Shown one piece after another: positions 1 through 4,860 of a stretch of DNA of 7,343 nucleotides (positions are counted from its first letter, which is position 1; each line of letters starts with the position of its first letter). The position numbers and the translations under genes were made by a program. Below the pieces are notes generated by a model, which saw only the letters and a list, made by a program, of their open reading frames with translations, was not told where the DNA came from and made no database searches. The stretch spans positions 1-7,343 of the forward strand of contig JAURLM010000138.1 in NCBI GenBank assembly GCA_030831265.1. The letters run 5' to 3'. Origin of the DNA: Chloroflexota bacterium (GTDB lineage Bacteria; Chloroflexota; Dehalococcoidia; Lucifugimonadales; Lucifugimonadaceae).

Positions 1-777
1 ATGGATGACGACGAACTTCTCGAGCTCGTTGAGCTTGAGATTCGTGAGCTGCTCTCCAACTATGGCTTCCCGGGCGACGATATCCCGGTTGTCAAGGTGA
101 GCGCACTGCAGGCACTTGAGAACGCCGGCGACTCCAGCAACAAGTGGGTCCAGGCGATTCACGAGCTGATGGCTGCTGTGGACGCTTACGTCCCGGTTCC
201 TGAGCGTCCTGTTGACCAGCCGTTCCTGATGCCTGTTGAGGACGTGTTCGGCATTAAAGGCCGTGGCACAGTTGCAACTGGCCGTATCGAGCGCGGTGTG
301 GTCAAGGTCGGTGAAGAAATCGAAATTGTTGGTTTTGGCAAGAACATCAAGTCAGTTGTCACTGGTGTGGAAATGTTCCACAAGACACTGCAAGATGGTC
401 AGCCCGGTGACGCCGTGGGCATCCTGCTCCGTGGTGTAGAGCGGGATGACATTGCACGTGGTGCAGTTATCGCCAAGCCCGGCACAATGACACCGCACAC
501 CAAGGCCAAGGCTCAGGTGTACGTGTTGACCAAGGATGAAGGTGGCCGTCACACGCCGTTCTTCACAGGTTACCGCCCGCAGTTCTACATCCGAACGACC
601 GACGTTACGGGTCAGATCAAGCTGGCAGAGGGCACCGAAATGGTCATGCCCGGTGACAACATGGAGATGGACATTGAGCTCATGTACCCGGTGGCTCTTG
701 AAGAGGGCATCCGGTTCGCCATCCGTGAGGGTGGTCGTACGGTAGGCTCAGGTGTTGTGACCTCGATCGTCGAATAA
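1..777 (+). CDS. tuf: Elongation factor Tu, 3' part (5' end cut by window edge)
   Basis: EF-Tu is the GTPase that delivers aminoacyl-tRNA to the ribosomal A site. The visible 258 residues correspond to roughly residue 139 to the C-terminus of a protein of about 400. The Met at position 1 is therefore an internal residue that normally follows the NKxD guanine-specificity motif, and the true start lies to the left of the window. Seen here are the end of the G domain, including the G5 motif SAL at visible residues 34-36; domain II, with the GRGTVATGRIERG segment at about 87-99; and domain III, from about 165, with PFFTGYRPQFYIRTTDVTG at 186-204 and the conserved end REGGRTVGSGVVTSI. Many EF-Tu proteins have GAG where this has GSG at 249-251. 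The gene ends in TAA. It is the first visible gene of the block that continues into rpmG-secE-nusG. Confidence 0.98.
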   Translation: MDDDELLELVELEIRELLSNYGFPGDDIPVVKVSALQALENAGDSSNKWVQAIHELMAAVDAYVPVPERPVDQPFLMPVEDVFGIKGRGTVATGRIERGVVKVGEEIEIVGFGKNIKSVVTGVEMFHKTLQDGQPGDAVGILLRGVERDDIARGAVIAKPGTMTPHTKAKAQVYVLTKDEGGRHTPFFTGYRPQFYIRTTDVTGQIKLAEGTEMVMPGDNMEMDIELMYPVALEEGIRFAIREGGRTVGSGVVTSIVE

Positions 778-788
778 AGAAATTCAAT

Positions 789-826
789 GCAGGTGAGTGC
801 CGGGTTCAGGCCCGGTGCTCACCTGC
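789..826 (+). terminator. Strong hairpin between tuf and rpmG (terminator or processing site)
   Basis: Bases 789-804 can pair with 811-826 over 16 consecutive positions, including two adjacent G-U wobbles, around a 6-nt loop (ttcagg). The stem begins 12 nt after the tuf stop codon. No U-tract follows (the next bases are gaaacaaacc), so it is not a canonical intrinsic terminator. It could be a U-less or partial terminator that lowers readthrough from the very highly expressed tuf, or an RNase processing/stability element for the tuf 3' end. The pairing is seen directly; the function is inferred. Confidence 0.6.
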
Positions 827-880
827 GAAACAAACCTCCGGACCAGGCATGTGCCCGGATCGGAAACGAGAAAATGCCCA

Positions 881-898
881 ACGCCGTGCAATAGGCGT
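881..898 (+). other. Small hairpin just upstream of rpmG
   Basis: acgcc (881-885) pairs perfectly with ggcgt (894-898) around an 8-nt loop, ending 12 nt before the rpmG ATG. It sits where a ribosome would load, and the rpmG Shine-Dalgarno sequence is poor (only purines in agacagag). It could affect rpmG translation. A 5-bp stem is weak evidence. Confidence 0.25.
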
Positions 899-910
899 AG
901 ACAGACAGAG

Positions 911-1078
911 ATGGCACGTAAGAACGCTATACGCACGATAATTACGCTTGAATGTGGCGAGTGTAAAGCCTACACATACCACAGCGAGAAGAACCGACGG
1001 AATGATCCAGACAGGATCACCCTCGCTAAATTCTGCCCGCGATGCCGTTGCAGGCGGGACTTCCGGGAGAAAAGGTAA
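911..1078 (+). CDS. rpmG: Ribosomal protein bL33, zinc-ribbon type
   Basis: This 55-residue protein is the usual length for bL33, a small basic component of the 50S subunit near the E site. Two CxxC pairs, CGEC at residues 15-18 and CPRC at 42-45, form the four-cysteine zinc ribbon that marks the zinc-binding (C+) form. YTYHSEKNRRN and the basic tail CRRDFREKR are typical of the family. The frame is open further upstream to about 797, but the ATG at 911 gives the standard N-terminus MARKNAIRT and the standard length. The ribosome binding site is weak. secE follows after 6 nt, and its Shine-Dalgarno sequence lies within the last codons of this gene, so the two are probably translationally coupled. 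Confidence 0.95.
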   Translation: MARKNAIRTIITLECGECKAYTYHSEKNRRNDPDRITLAKFCPRCRCRRDFREKR

Positions 1079-1084
1079 GCAAGC

Positions 1085-1330
1085 ATGGCGCGCAACCCAG
1101 TCCGTCAGCGCGGCCAGCGTCCTGCCGGTATGACACCGGGAGCGCGTTTTTCGCTTTTCGGTTTTTTCGGTGAGGTGTGGGGTGAGCTGCGACGGGTTAC
1201 CTGGCCCACTCGCCAGGAAGCTACGAGACTGACGGTGTTGGTGCTTGTCATCTCCACCGCTTTCGGTATCTTCCTCGGTGGTGCTGACCTGCTTTTCTCG
1301 GAACTAATGTCATTGCTCGCAGGAAACTGA
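1085..1330 (+). CDS. secE: Preprotein translocase subunit SecE
   Basis: SecE is the essential small membrane subunit that clamps SecY in the SecYEG protein-export channel. The protein has 81 residues. A basic, probably cytoplasmic N-terminus (about 1-25) leads into an amphipathic helix, followed by the hallmark ELRRVTWPTRQEA at residues 34-46, and then one hydrophobic segment at about 49-77. The single-helix form matches most bacteria outside the gamma-proteobacteria, which have three helices. The start is supported by AGAAAAGG at 1068-1075, spaced 9 nt from the ATG. The gene sits in its conserved place before nusG with a 9-nt gap. A second hydrophobic stretch, FSLFGFFGEVW (22-32), lies before the core and is amphipathic rather than a clear membrane segment. 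Confidence 0.95.
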   Translation: MARNPVRQRGQRPAGMTPGARFSLFGFFGEVWGELRRVTWPTRQEATRLTVLVLVISTAFGIFLGGADLLFSELMSLLAGN

Positions 1331-1339
1331 TCTCAACAA

Positions 1340-1918
1340 ATGGTTAATGATGGCGCCACAACCAATGTCGTCGCAGCCGGCGGCAGGTGGTACATAGTCC
1401 ACACCTACTCGGGTCAGGAAGACCGCGTCCAGAAGAACCTCGAACAACGTATCGAGACAATGGACATGGCGGACAAGATCTTCGAAGTAGTTGTCCCAAC
1501 CGAAGAAGAGGTTGAGATCAAGGAAGGCGAGCGGCGTACTGTAGAGAAGAAGATGTACGCCGGTTATTTGCTGGTGCGCATGGTGATGGATGACGAATCC
1601 TGGTACGTCGTGCGTAACACGCCGGGTGTGACCGGGTTCATCTCAGCAGAAGATGAGCGCGAGAAGCGCCCGAAGCCTGTGCCACTGGAAGATGCGGAAG
1701 TTGACCGCATCATGCGTCGAATGAAGTCCGAGGCTCCGACGGTTCGGATCGGTTTCCAGAAGGGAGACTCGGTTCGCATCAAGGATGGTCCGTTTATGGA
1801 CTTCATTGGCACAGTAGACGAAGTCAACGAAGAACGAGGCAAGGTCAGCGTACACGTATCGTTCTTTGGTCGTGAAACTCCTGTAGAGCTTGACTTCCTT
1901 CAGTTGGAGAAAGCCTAA
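1340..1918 (+). CDS. nusG: Transcription termination/antitermination factor NusG
   Basis: NusG binds RNA polymerase through its N-terminal domain and contacts Rho or ribosomal protein uS10 through its KOW domain, modulating pausing, termination and transcription-translation coupling. The protein has 192 residues. The NGN domain spans about 15-125, starting with GGRWYIVHTYSGQED (14-28) and including YAGYLLVRM (73-81) and RNTPGVTGFI (92-101). A linker follows, then the KOW domain at about 139-190 with GDSVRIKDGPFMDFIGTV (142-159). The length is typical and no large insert is present. A first stretch of about 13 residues (MVNDGATTNVVAA) is a flexible extension. AGGAAA at 1321-1326 lies rather far (13 nt) from the ATG, so translation may be partly coupled to secE. 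Confidence 0.97.
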   Translation: MVNDGATTNVVAAGGRWYIVHTYSGQEDRVQKNLEQRIETMDMADKIFEVVVPTEEEVEIKEGERRTVEKKMYAGYLLVRMVMDDESWYVVRNTPGVTGFISAEDEREKRPKPVPLEDAEVDRIMRRMKSEAPTVRIGFQKGDSVRIKDGPFMDFIGTVDEVNEERGKVSVHVSFFGRETPVELDFLQLEKA

Positions 1919-1979
1919 AAGTAGTCCGGCCGCACGCAACGAACGTAACAAAGACGCATAACGCGCAAGGAACAGTATC

Positions 1980-2405
1980 GTGGCTAAGAAAGTCACAGGA
2001 AAAATCAAGCTTCAGCTACCGGCAGGGACGGCAACTCCTGCTCCTCCGGTTGGCCCGGCCCTTGGCCAGCATGGTGTGAACATCATGCAGTTCGTCAAGG
2101 AATACAACGAGCGGACTCAACAGTTCCGCGGCAGCGTTGTGCCGGTCGAGCTAACGGTATATCACGACCGTTCATTTACCTTTGTCCTGAAGAGCCCACC
2201 TGCTTCAGACCTGATTAAGAAGGCTGCGAAGCTTCCTGGTGGTTCAGCTTCTCCGGGCGTATCCGTGGCTGGTTCGATCACTCGAGACCAGATCCGCGAG
2301 ATTGCCCAGACGAAGCTTGAAGATTTGAATGCTAATGACGTTGAAGCCGCGATGAAGATCATCGAGGGCAGCGCACGTAGCATGGGAGTTACCATCTCCG
2401 GTTGA
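1980..2405 (+). CDS. rplK: Ribosomal protein uL11 (GTG start)
   Basis: uL11 binds the GTPase-associated centre of 23S rRNA at the base of the L7/L12 stalk and contacts elongation and release factors. The 141-residue length is standard. The N-terminal domain (about 1-72) has the Pro-rich loop PAPPVGPALGQHGVNIM at 20-36, the region where thiostrepton acts. The RNA-binding C-terminal domain (about 75-141) ends in the family signature ARSMGVTISG. The start is GTG at 1980, supported by an AAGGA at 1967-1971 with 8-nt spacing and by the standard MAKKVTGKIK N-terminus. The 61-nt gap after nusG shows no promoter or terminator that I can support. Confidence 0.97.
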   Translation: MAKKVTGKIKLQLPAGTATPAPPVGPALGQHGVNIMQFVKEYNERTQQFRGSVVPVELTVYHDRSFTFVLKSPPASDLIKKAAKLPGGSASPGVSVAGSITRDQIREIAQTKLEDLNANDVEAAMKIIEGSARSMGVTISG

Positions 2406-2429
2406 TCCCGGAACATAGAGTGGATCACA

Positions 2430-3143
2430 ATGTCTAAACACGGAAAGCGATACCTGACGGCGGCAAGCGAAATTGGTGAAGGTCTCTTCACCCCTGGAGA
2501 AGCGGCTTCGCTTGCCAAGAAAGTGGCTACTGCCAAATTTGACGAAGCTGTGGAGCTGCACATCTCCACGTCTGCTGACCCGCGTCACGCTGACCAGCAG
2601 ATTCGTGAAGTAGCAGAACTCCCACACGGCACAGGAAAATCTGTCCGTGTCCTGGTTTTTGCCGAAGATGACGCCGCTGCTTCCGCCAGTGCTGCCGGTG
2701 CAGACTTCATTGCTGATGACGAGATCATTAAGCGAATTGAAGGTGGATGGGCAGATTTTGACATCGCCATCGCAACTACTGACCAGATGCCCAAGCTGGG
2801 TCGCCTCGGACGCTACCTCGGTCGTCGAGGTCTGATGCCGAACCCGCGTACCGGAACGGTTGTTGCTGTTGACGCCATTGCTGACGCTGTGAACTCTGCC
2901 AAGAAGGGCCGCAGCGAGGTTCGTATGGACAAGCAGGCAATCATCCACACCCGCATCGGAGTTGCCAGCTTCACTGAGCAGCAGATTGTGGACAACATGA
3001 TGAGCGTCTACGCAACGGTTTTGCGGGCAAAGCCAGAAGGCGTCAAGGGCTCACTGGTCAAGTCAGCAACTCTGACAACCTCCATGGGACCCGGTATCAA
3101 GCTGGATCTGAATGCATTGGAAGCGGCTGCAAAGGCCCTGTAA
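2430..3143 (+). CDS. rplA: Ribosomal protein uL1
   Basis: uL1 forms the mobile L1 stalk that gates release of deacylated tRNA from the E site. In studied bacteria it also represses its own rplKA mRNA. The protein has 237 residues, near the upper end of the usual range. Seen are the N-terminal domain I segment, the signature IATTDQMPKLGRLGRYLGRRGLMPNPRTGTV region at about 114-144, the domain I return RMDKQAIIHTRIGVASF (165-181), and the C-terminal TTSMGPGIKLD (216-226). The last 11 residues are an Ala-rich extension. The start ATG at 2430 has an imperfect Shine-Dalgarno sequence GAGTGGA at 2418-2424. The gap after rplK is 24 nt. I could not identify an L1 operator in the nusG-rplK gap. Confidence 0.97.
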   Translation: MSKHGKRYLTAASEIGEGLFTPGEAASLAKKVATAKFDEAVELHISTSADPRHADQQIREVAELPHGTGKSVRVLVFAEDDAAASASAAGADFIADDEIIKRIEGGWADFDIAIATTDQMPKLGRLGRYLGRRGLMPNPRTGTVVAVDAIADAVNSAKKGRSEVRMDKQAIIHTRIGVASFTEQQIVDNMMSVYATVLRAKPEGVKGSLVKSATLTTSMGPGIKLDLNALEAAAKAL

Positions 3144-3161
3144 GAAAGATCTACTAGAACC

Positions 3162-3181
3162 TGCTACTATCTTGGGTAGCA
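3162..3181 (+). other. Hairpin at the start of the rplJ leader
   Basis: tgctac (3162-3167) pairs with gtagca (3176-3181) around an 8-nt loop, 18 nt after the rplA stop. A further T-G pair is possible inside the loop. No U-tract follows, so it is unlikely to terminate transcription. It may separate the rplKA message from the rplJ leader or act as an RNA stability or processing site. Confidence 0.3.
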
Positions 3182-3218
3182 ATTCATCCTGTCTTATTGA
3201 CGGATACAACTGAAAACA

Positions 3219-3287
3219 ATCGGCTGTAGAAAACAGGTGACTGGCAAGTACCAGTCAGAATGTGAAAACGCCTGTAGAGGCCGGGAT
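3219..3287 (+). promoter_or_regulatory. Probable ribosomal protein L10 leader (L10-L12 binding RNA)
   Basis: In many bacteria the mRNA leader of rplJL carries a kink-turn RNA that binds the L10(L12) complex and provides feedback control. Here three nested stems can be drawn by hand. The basal stem is 3219-3225 with 3279-3287, with two bulged Gs (3283-3284). A middle stem pairs acagg (3233-3237) with cctgt (3271-3275). A top hairpin pairs tgactgg (3238-3244) with ccagtca (3251-3257) around caagta. The purine-rich internal loop between basal and middle stems (3226-3232 opposite 3276-3278) is what a kink-turn would need, and 3258-3270 is a large one-sided bulge. The position, upstream of rplJ and followed by a terminator, fits the family. 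The pairings are seen; the L10-leader identity is inferred. Confidence 0.7.
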
Positions 3288-3314
3288 CCGAAACTTGAGT
3301 TGTTCTTGAGTACC

Positions 3315-3347
3315 GCCCCGGGCCGTAACAGCCACGGGGCTTTTTGT
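3315..3347 (+). terminator. Intrinsic terminator in the rplJ leader (attenuator)
   Basis: gccccg (3315-3320) pairs with cggggc (3335-3340). ggc (3321-3323) pairs with gcc (3331-3333), with A3334 bulged. The loop is 7 nt, and the stem is followed at once by tttttgtt (3341-3348). This is a canonical intrinsic terminator, yet it lies 45 nt before the rplJ start inside a co-oriented ribosomal operon, which points to conditional attenuation rather than an operon end. Its 5' arm can pair with 3279-3285 of the preceding L10-leader structure, giving an alternative antiterminator fold. Confidence 0.85.
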
Positions 3348-3390
3348 TGCACCAGGTATGTGCAGCGGCCCGCAAGTGAATGGAGGCCTG

Positions 3391-4050
3391 ATGCCAACTG
3401 AACGAAGTGTCCAGACGGTAGGGGAGATCGAGGAAAAGTTTAAAGCTTCTCCACTGATTATCGCCGCTAACTACCGTGGTCTGAGCGTGAGCCAGATGTC
3501 CGGCATGCGCAGAAAAGTGCGCGAAGCCAACTCTGAGTTCAAGATTGCGAAGAACACGCTGGCACGAATCGCCGCAGACAATGCCGGTCGGCCTGAGAGC
3601 AAGGAATTCCTTGAGGGTCCGATTGGCTTGCTGACCACCGAAGGTGACCCGGCAGCGGCGGCGAAGGTATTTGTTACCTACCTGGACGATAACAACATTG
3701 CGATGACCATTGTCGGGGGCGCCCTGGATGGTCAGGTTCTGACTGCCGATCGCATCAAAGCCCTGGCGAAACTTCCTACCAAAGAAGTCTTGCTGGCGAA
3801 GCTTCTTGGCAGTATGAACAGCCCGATTACACGCATGGTGATGGTCATGAACGGCCCGCTCCAAGCATTCGCTACAGTTCTGACGCGGATCGTTGAAAAC
3901 AACGGTGTAGCAGCTGGTGCAACGCCAGAAGCTGAATCTGAACCCGCCGCGGAAGTGGCGTCGGGTGAACCTGAAGCTGAGGCAGCTCCTGCTGTGGAAG
4001 CTGAACCTGCAGAAGCTACAGCTGAAGCAGAAGAAGAAAAGTCCGAATAA
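3391..4050 (+). CDS. rplJ: Ribosomal protein uL10 with acidic Ala/Glu C-terminal tail
   Basis: uL10 anchors L7/L12 dimers on the 50S subunit, forming the stalk that recruits translational GTPases. With L12 it typically binds its own mRNA leader. The 219-residue product has the rRNA-binding N-terminal domain (about 1-135), with IIAANYRGLSVSQM at 23-36 and EFKIAKNTLARIA at 49-61. The helix carrying L7/L12 (about 140-170) follows. Residues about 176-219 are an extension made almost entirely of Ala, Glu and Pro, absent from short L10 proteins of about 165-175 residues. The ATG at 3391 is chosen over an in-frame ATG at 3358 because GGAGG lies at 3382-3386 (4-nt spacing) and MPTERSVQTVGEI is a family-like start; the 3358 start also sits very close to the terminator. 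Confidence 0.95.
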   Translation: MPTERSVQTVGEIEEKFKASPLIIAANYRGLSVSQMSGMRRKVREANSEFKIAKNTLARIAADNAGRPESKEFLEGPIGLLTTEGDPAAAAKVFVTYLDDNNIAMTIVGGALDGQVLTADRIKALAKLPTKEVLLAKLLGSMNSPITRMVMVMNGPLQAFATVLTRIVENNGVAAGATPEAESEPAAEVASGEPEAEAAPAVEAEPAEATAEAEEEKSE

Positions 4051-4101
4051 AACACTCGGCACCGGGAGTCCGGAGCCAGCCGAAGAAGTTATCTAATTGA
4101 A

Positions 4102-4116
4102 GGTCCGGCACGGACC
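4102..4116 (+). promoter_or_regulatory. Hairpin adjacent to the rplL ribosome binding site
   Basis: ggtccg (4102-4107) and cggacc (4111-4116) form a perfect 6-bp stem with a gca triloop. It ends two bases before the rplL Shine-Dalgarno sequence GGGAG (4119-4123). L7/L12 must be made in several-fold excess over L10, and a stem here could protect the mRNA end, block readthrough structures or help present the ribosome binding site. The stem is seen; its role is inferred. Confidence 0.4.
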
Positions 4117-4132
4117 ACGGGAGATTGAAGAA

Positions 4133-4519
4133 ATGGCACTGACCAAAGAAGAGCTGATCGAAGGTATCAAGCAGATGTCCGTCCTGGACCTTGCTGAAGT
4201 CGTAAAGGCACTCGAAGAAGAGTTCGGCGTAAGCGCTGCTGCCCCGGTTGCAGTCGCTGCTGCTCCAGGCGCAAGTGCCGGTGGTACCGCTGCAGCTGCT
4301 GAAGAGAAGACCGAGTTCGATGTTGTCCTGAAAGAGGTCGGTGGTAACAAGATCGCTGTCATTAAGGCTGTTCGTGAGCTTACCCCGCTCGGCCTGAAGG
4401 AAGCCAAGGACCTGGTTGAGGCTGCTCCTAAGAACGTCAAGGAAGGCGTGACCAAGGAAGAGGCTGACGAAGCCAAGACCAAGCTCGAAGCTGCCGGTGC
4501 TGTTGTAACAATCAGCTAG
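4133..4519 (+). CDS. rplL: Ribosomal protein bL12 (L7/L12)
   Basis: bL12 is the multicopy stalk protein that recruits EF-Tu, EF-G and other GTPases and stimulates GTP hydrolysis. The protein has 128 residues. The N-terminal dimerisation domain spans about 1-33 (TKEELIEGIKQMSVLDLAEVVKALEEEFGV), the Ala/Gly/Pro hinge about 34-57, and the C-terminal factor-binding domain about 58-128. The C-terminal domain contains EFDVVLKEVGGNKIAVIKAVRELT and GLKEAKDLVEAAPKNVKEGV and ends in AGAVVTIS. The ATG at 4133 gives the standard MALTKEEL start and has GGGAG at 4119-4123 with 9-nt spacing; an in-frame ATG at 4097 would add 12 non-family residues. The gap to rplJ is 82 nt. A strong terminator follows. Confidence 0.97.
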   Translation: MALTKEELIEGIKQMSVLDLAEVVKALEEEFGVSAAAPVAVAAAPGASAGGTAAAAEEKTEFDVVLKEVGGNKIAVIKAVRELTPLGLKEAKDLVEAAPKNVKEGVTKEEADEAKTKLEAAGAVVTIS

Positions 4520-4544
4520 TCCAGGCCTGCTCAAGCGTTTACTT

Positions 4545-4582
4545 GCGGCCCTGCCAGTAATGGCAGGGCCGTTTTGTTATTT
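4545..4582 (+). terminator. Strong intrinsic terminator after rplL
   Basis: cggccctgcca (4546-4556) pairs perfectly over 11 bp with tggcagggccg (4561-4571) around a gtaa tetraloop. A further G-T wobble (4545/4572) is possible. The T-rich tail ttttgttattt runs from 4572. This is a textbook intrinsic terminator 26 nt after the rplL stop, and it ends the ribosomal operon here. Confidence 0.95.
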
Positions 4583-4589
4583 GTTCAAG

Positions 4590-4605
4590 TGCGATACGCT
4601 AGCGT
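4590..4605 (+). promoter_or_regulatory. Possible weak promoter/operator upstream of the small ORF
   Basis: The 55-nt gap between the rplL terminator and the next gene must contain a promoter if the terminator is efficient. It holds tgcgatacg (4590-4598), which resembles an extended -10 (TGnGATACG), with no good -35 at 16-18 nt. Overlapping it is a perfect 10-bp palindrome, acgctagcgt (4596-4605), which could be an operator. Palindromes of this size are expected several times in a window of this length, so this is tentative. Confidence 0.22.
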
Positions 4606-4635
4606 CCCTTTCCATCATTGTTCGGAGGTGTTTTT

Positions 4636-4860
4636 GTGGAGTTGCCGGGGGATCTGACATCAGAAGAGCGCCAGGAGATATTTGAGCGTCTCCAGAGGGA
4701 TTCTGTGGAGAAATGGGGCAGCGAACGCACTGCATGCATCGCGGAAAACCTGCGTGATGCCGCATTGTCGGTTGGTCGATTGGAGCGCTTGCGGTTCTCT
4801 CGAGATGATGCTCCCGGTTTCTATCTGCATGAGATGAATATGGACCAACGCCGTGACTGA
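4636..4860 (+). CDS. Small protein overlapping the amidase gene; possible GatC/AtzG-like partner
   Basis: This gene encodes a 74-residue soluble, charged protein that I do not recognise with certainty. The start is GTG at 4636, chosen because a near-perfect Shine-Dalgarno sequence GGAGGTG (4624-4630) lies 5 nt upstream. The predicted content is two helices (about 8-26 and 29-52) followed by a short extended tail with RFSRDDAPGFYLHEM (53-67). Its stop overlaps the GTG of the following amidase by 8 nt, implying a coupled pair. Known amidase-signature enzymes with small partners are GatA with GatC and AtzE with AtzG. Those partners are also short, helical and end in a tail that wraps the amidase, often with a D-x-P-type stretch. 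The similarity is one of pattern, length and location only; a role as an amidase partner is inferred. Confidence 0.75.
   Translation: MELPGDLTSEERQEIFERLQRDSVEKWGSERTACIAENLRDAALSVGRLERLRFSRDDAPGFYLHEMNMDQRRD

Noticed and set aside
1..3. ATG at position 1 as the start of the first gene
   Set aside because: The encoded residues align to an internal part of EF-Tu (about residue 139), so the gene begins upstream of the window.
778..910. tRNA-Trp between tuf and rpmG
   Set aside because: Looked for because of common gene order, but there is no acceptor/T-arm pattern (no GTTCGAATC-like loop) and no CCA anticodon arm; the only strong structure is a single long hairpin.
2244..2948. 234-codon open frame on the minus strand opposite rplK-rplA
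   Set aside because: It is antisense to two certain ribosomal protein genes and its translation has no family-like motifs.
3172..3225. Promoter for rplJ in the rplA-rplJ gap
   Set aside because: TTGACG at 3197-3202 has no acceptable -10 at 16-18 nt, and TTGGGT (3172-3177) with TATTGA (3195-3200) matches poorly; not enough to call, although an internal promoter is possible.
3184..4062. 292-codon open frame on the minus strand opposite rplJ and its leader
   Set aside because: It lies antisense to a certain ribosomal protein gene, has a low-complexity Phe/Ser/Cys/Arg composition, and runs through the leader and terminator; it is a by-product of codon bias.
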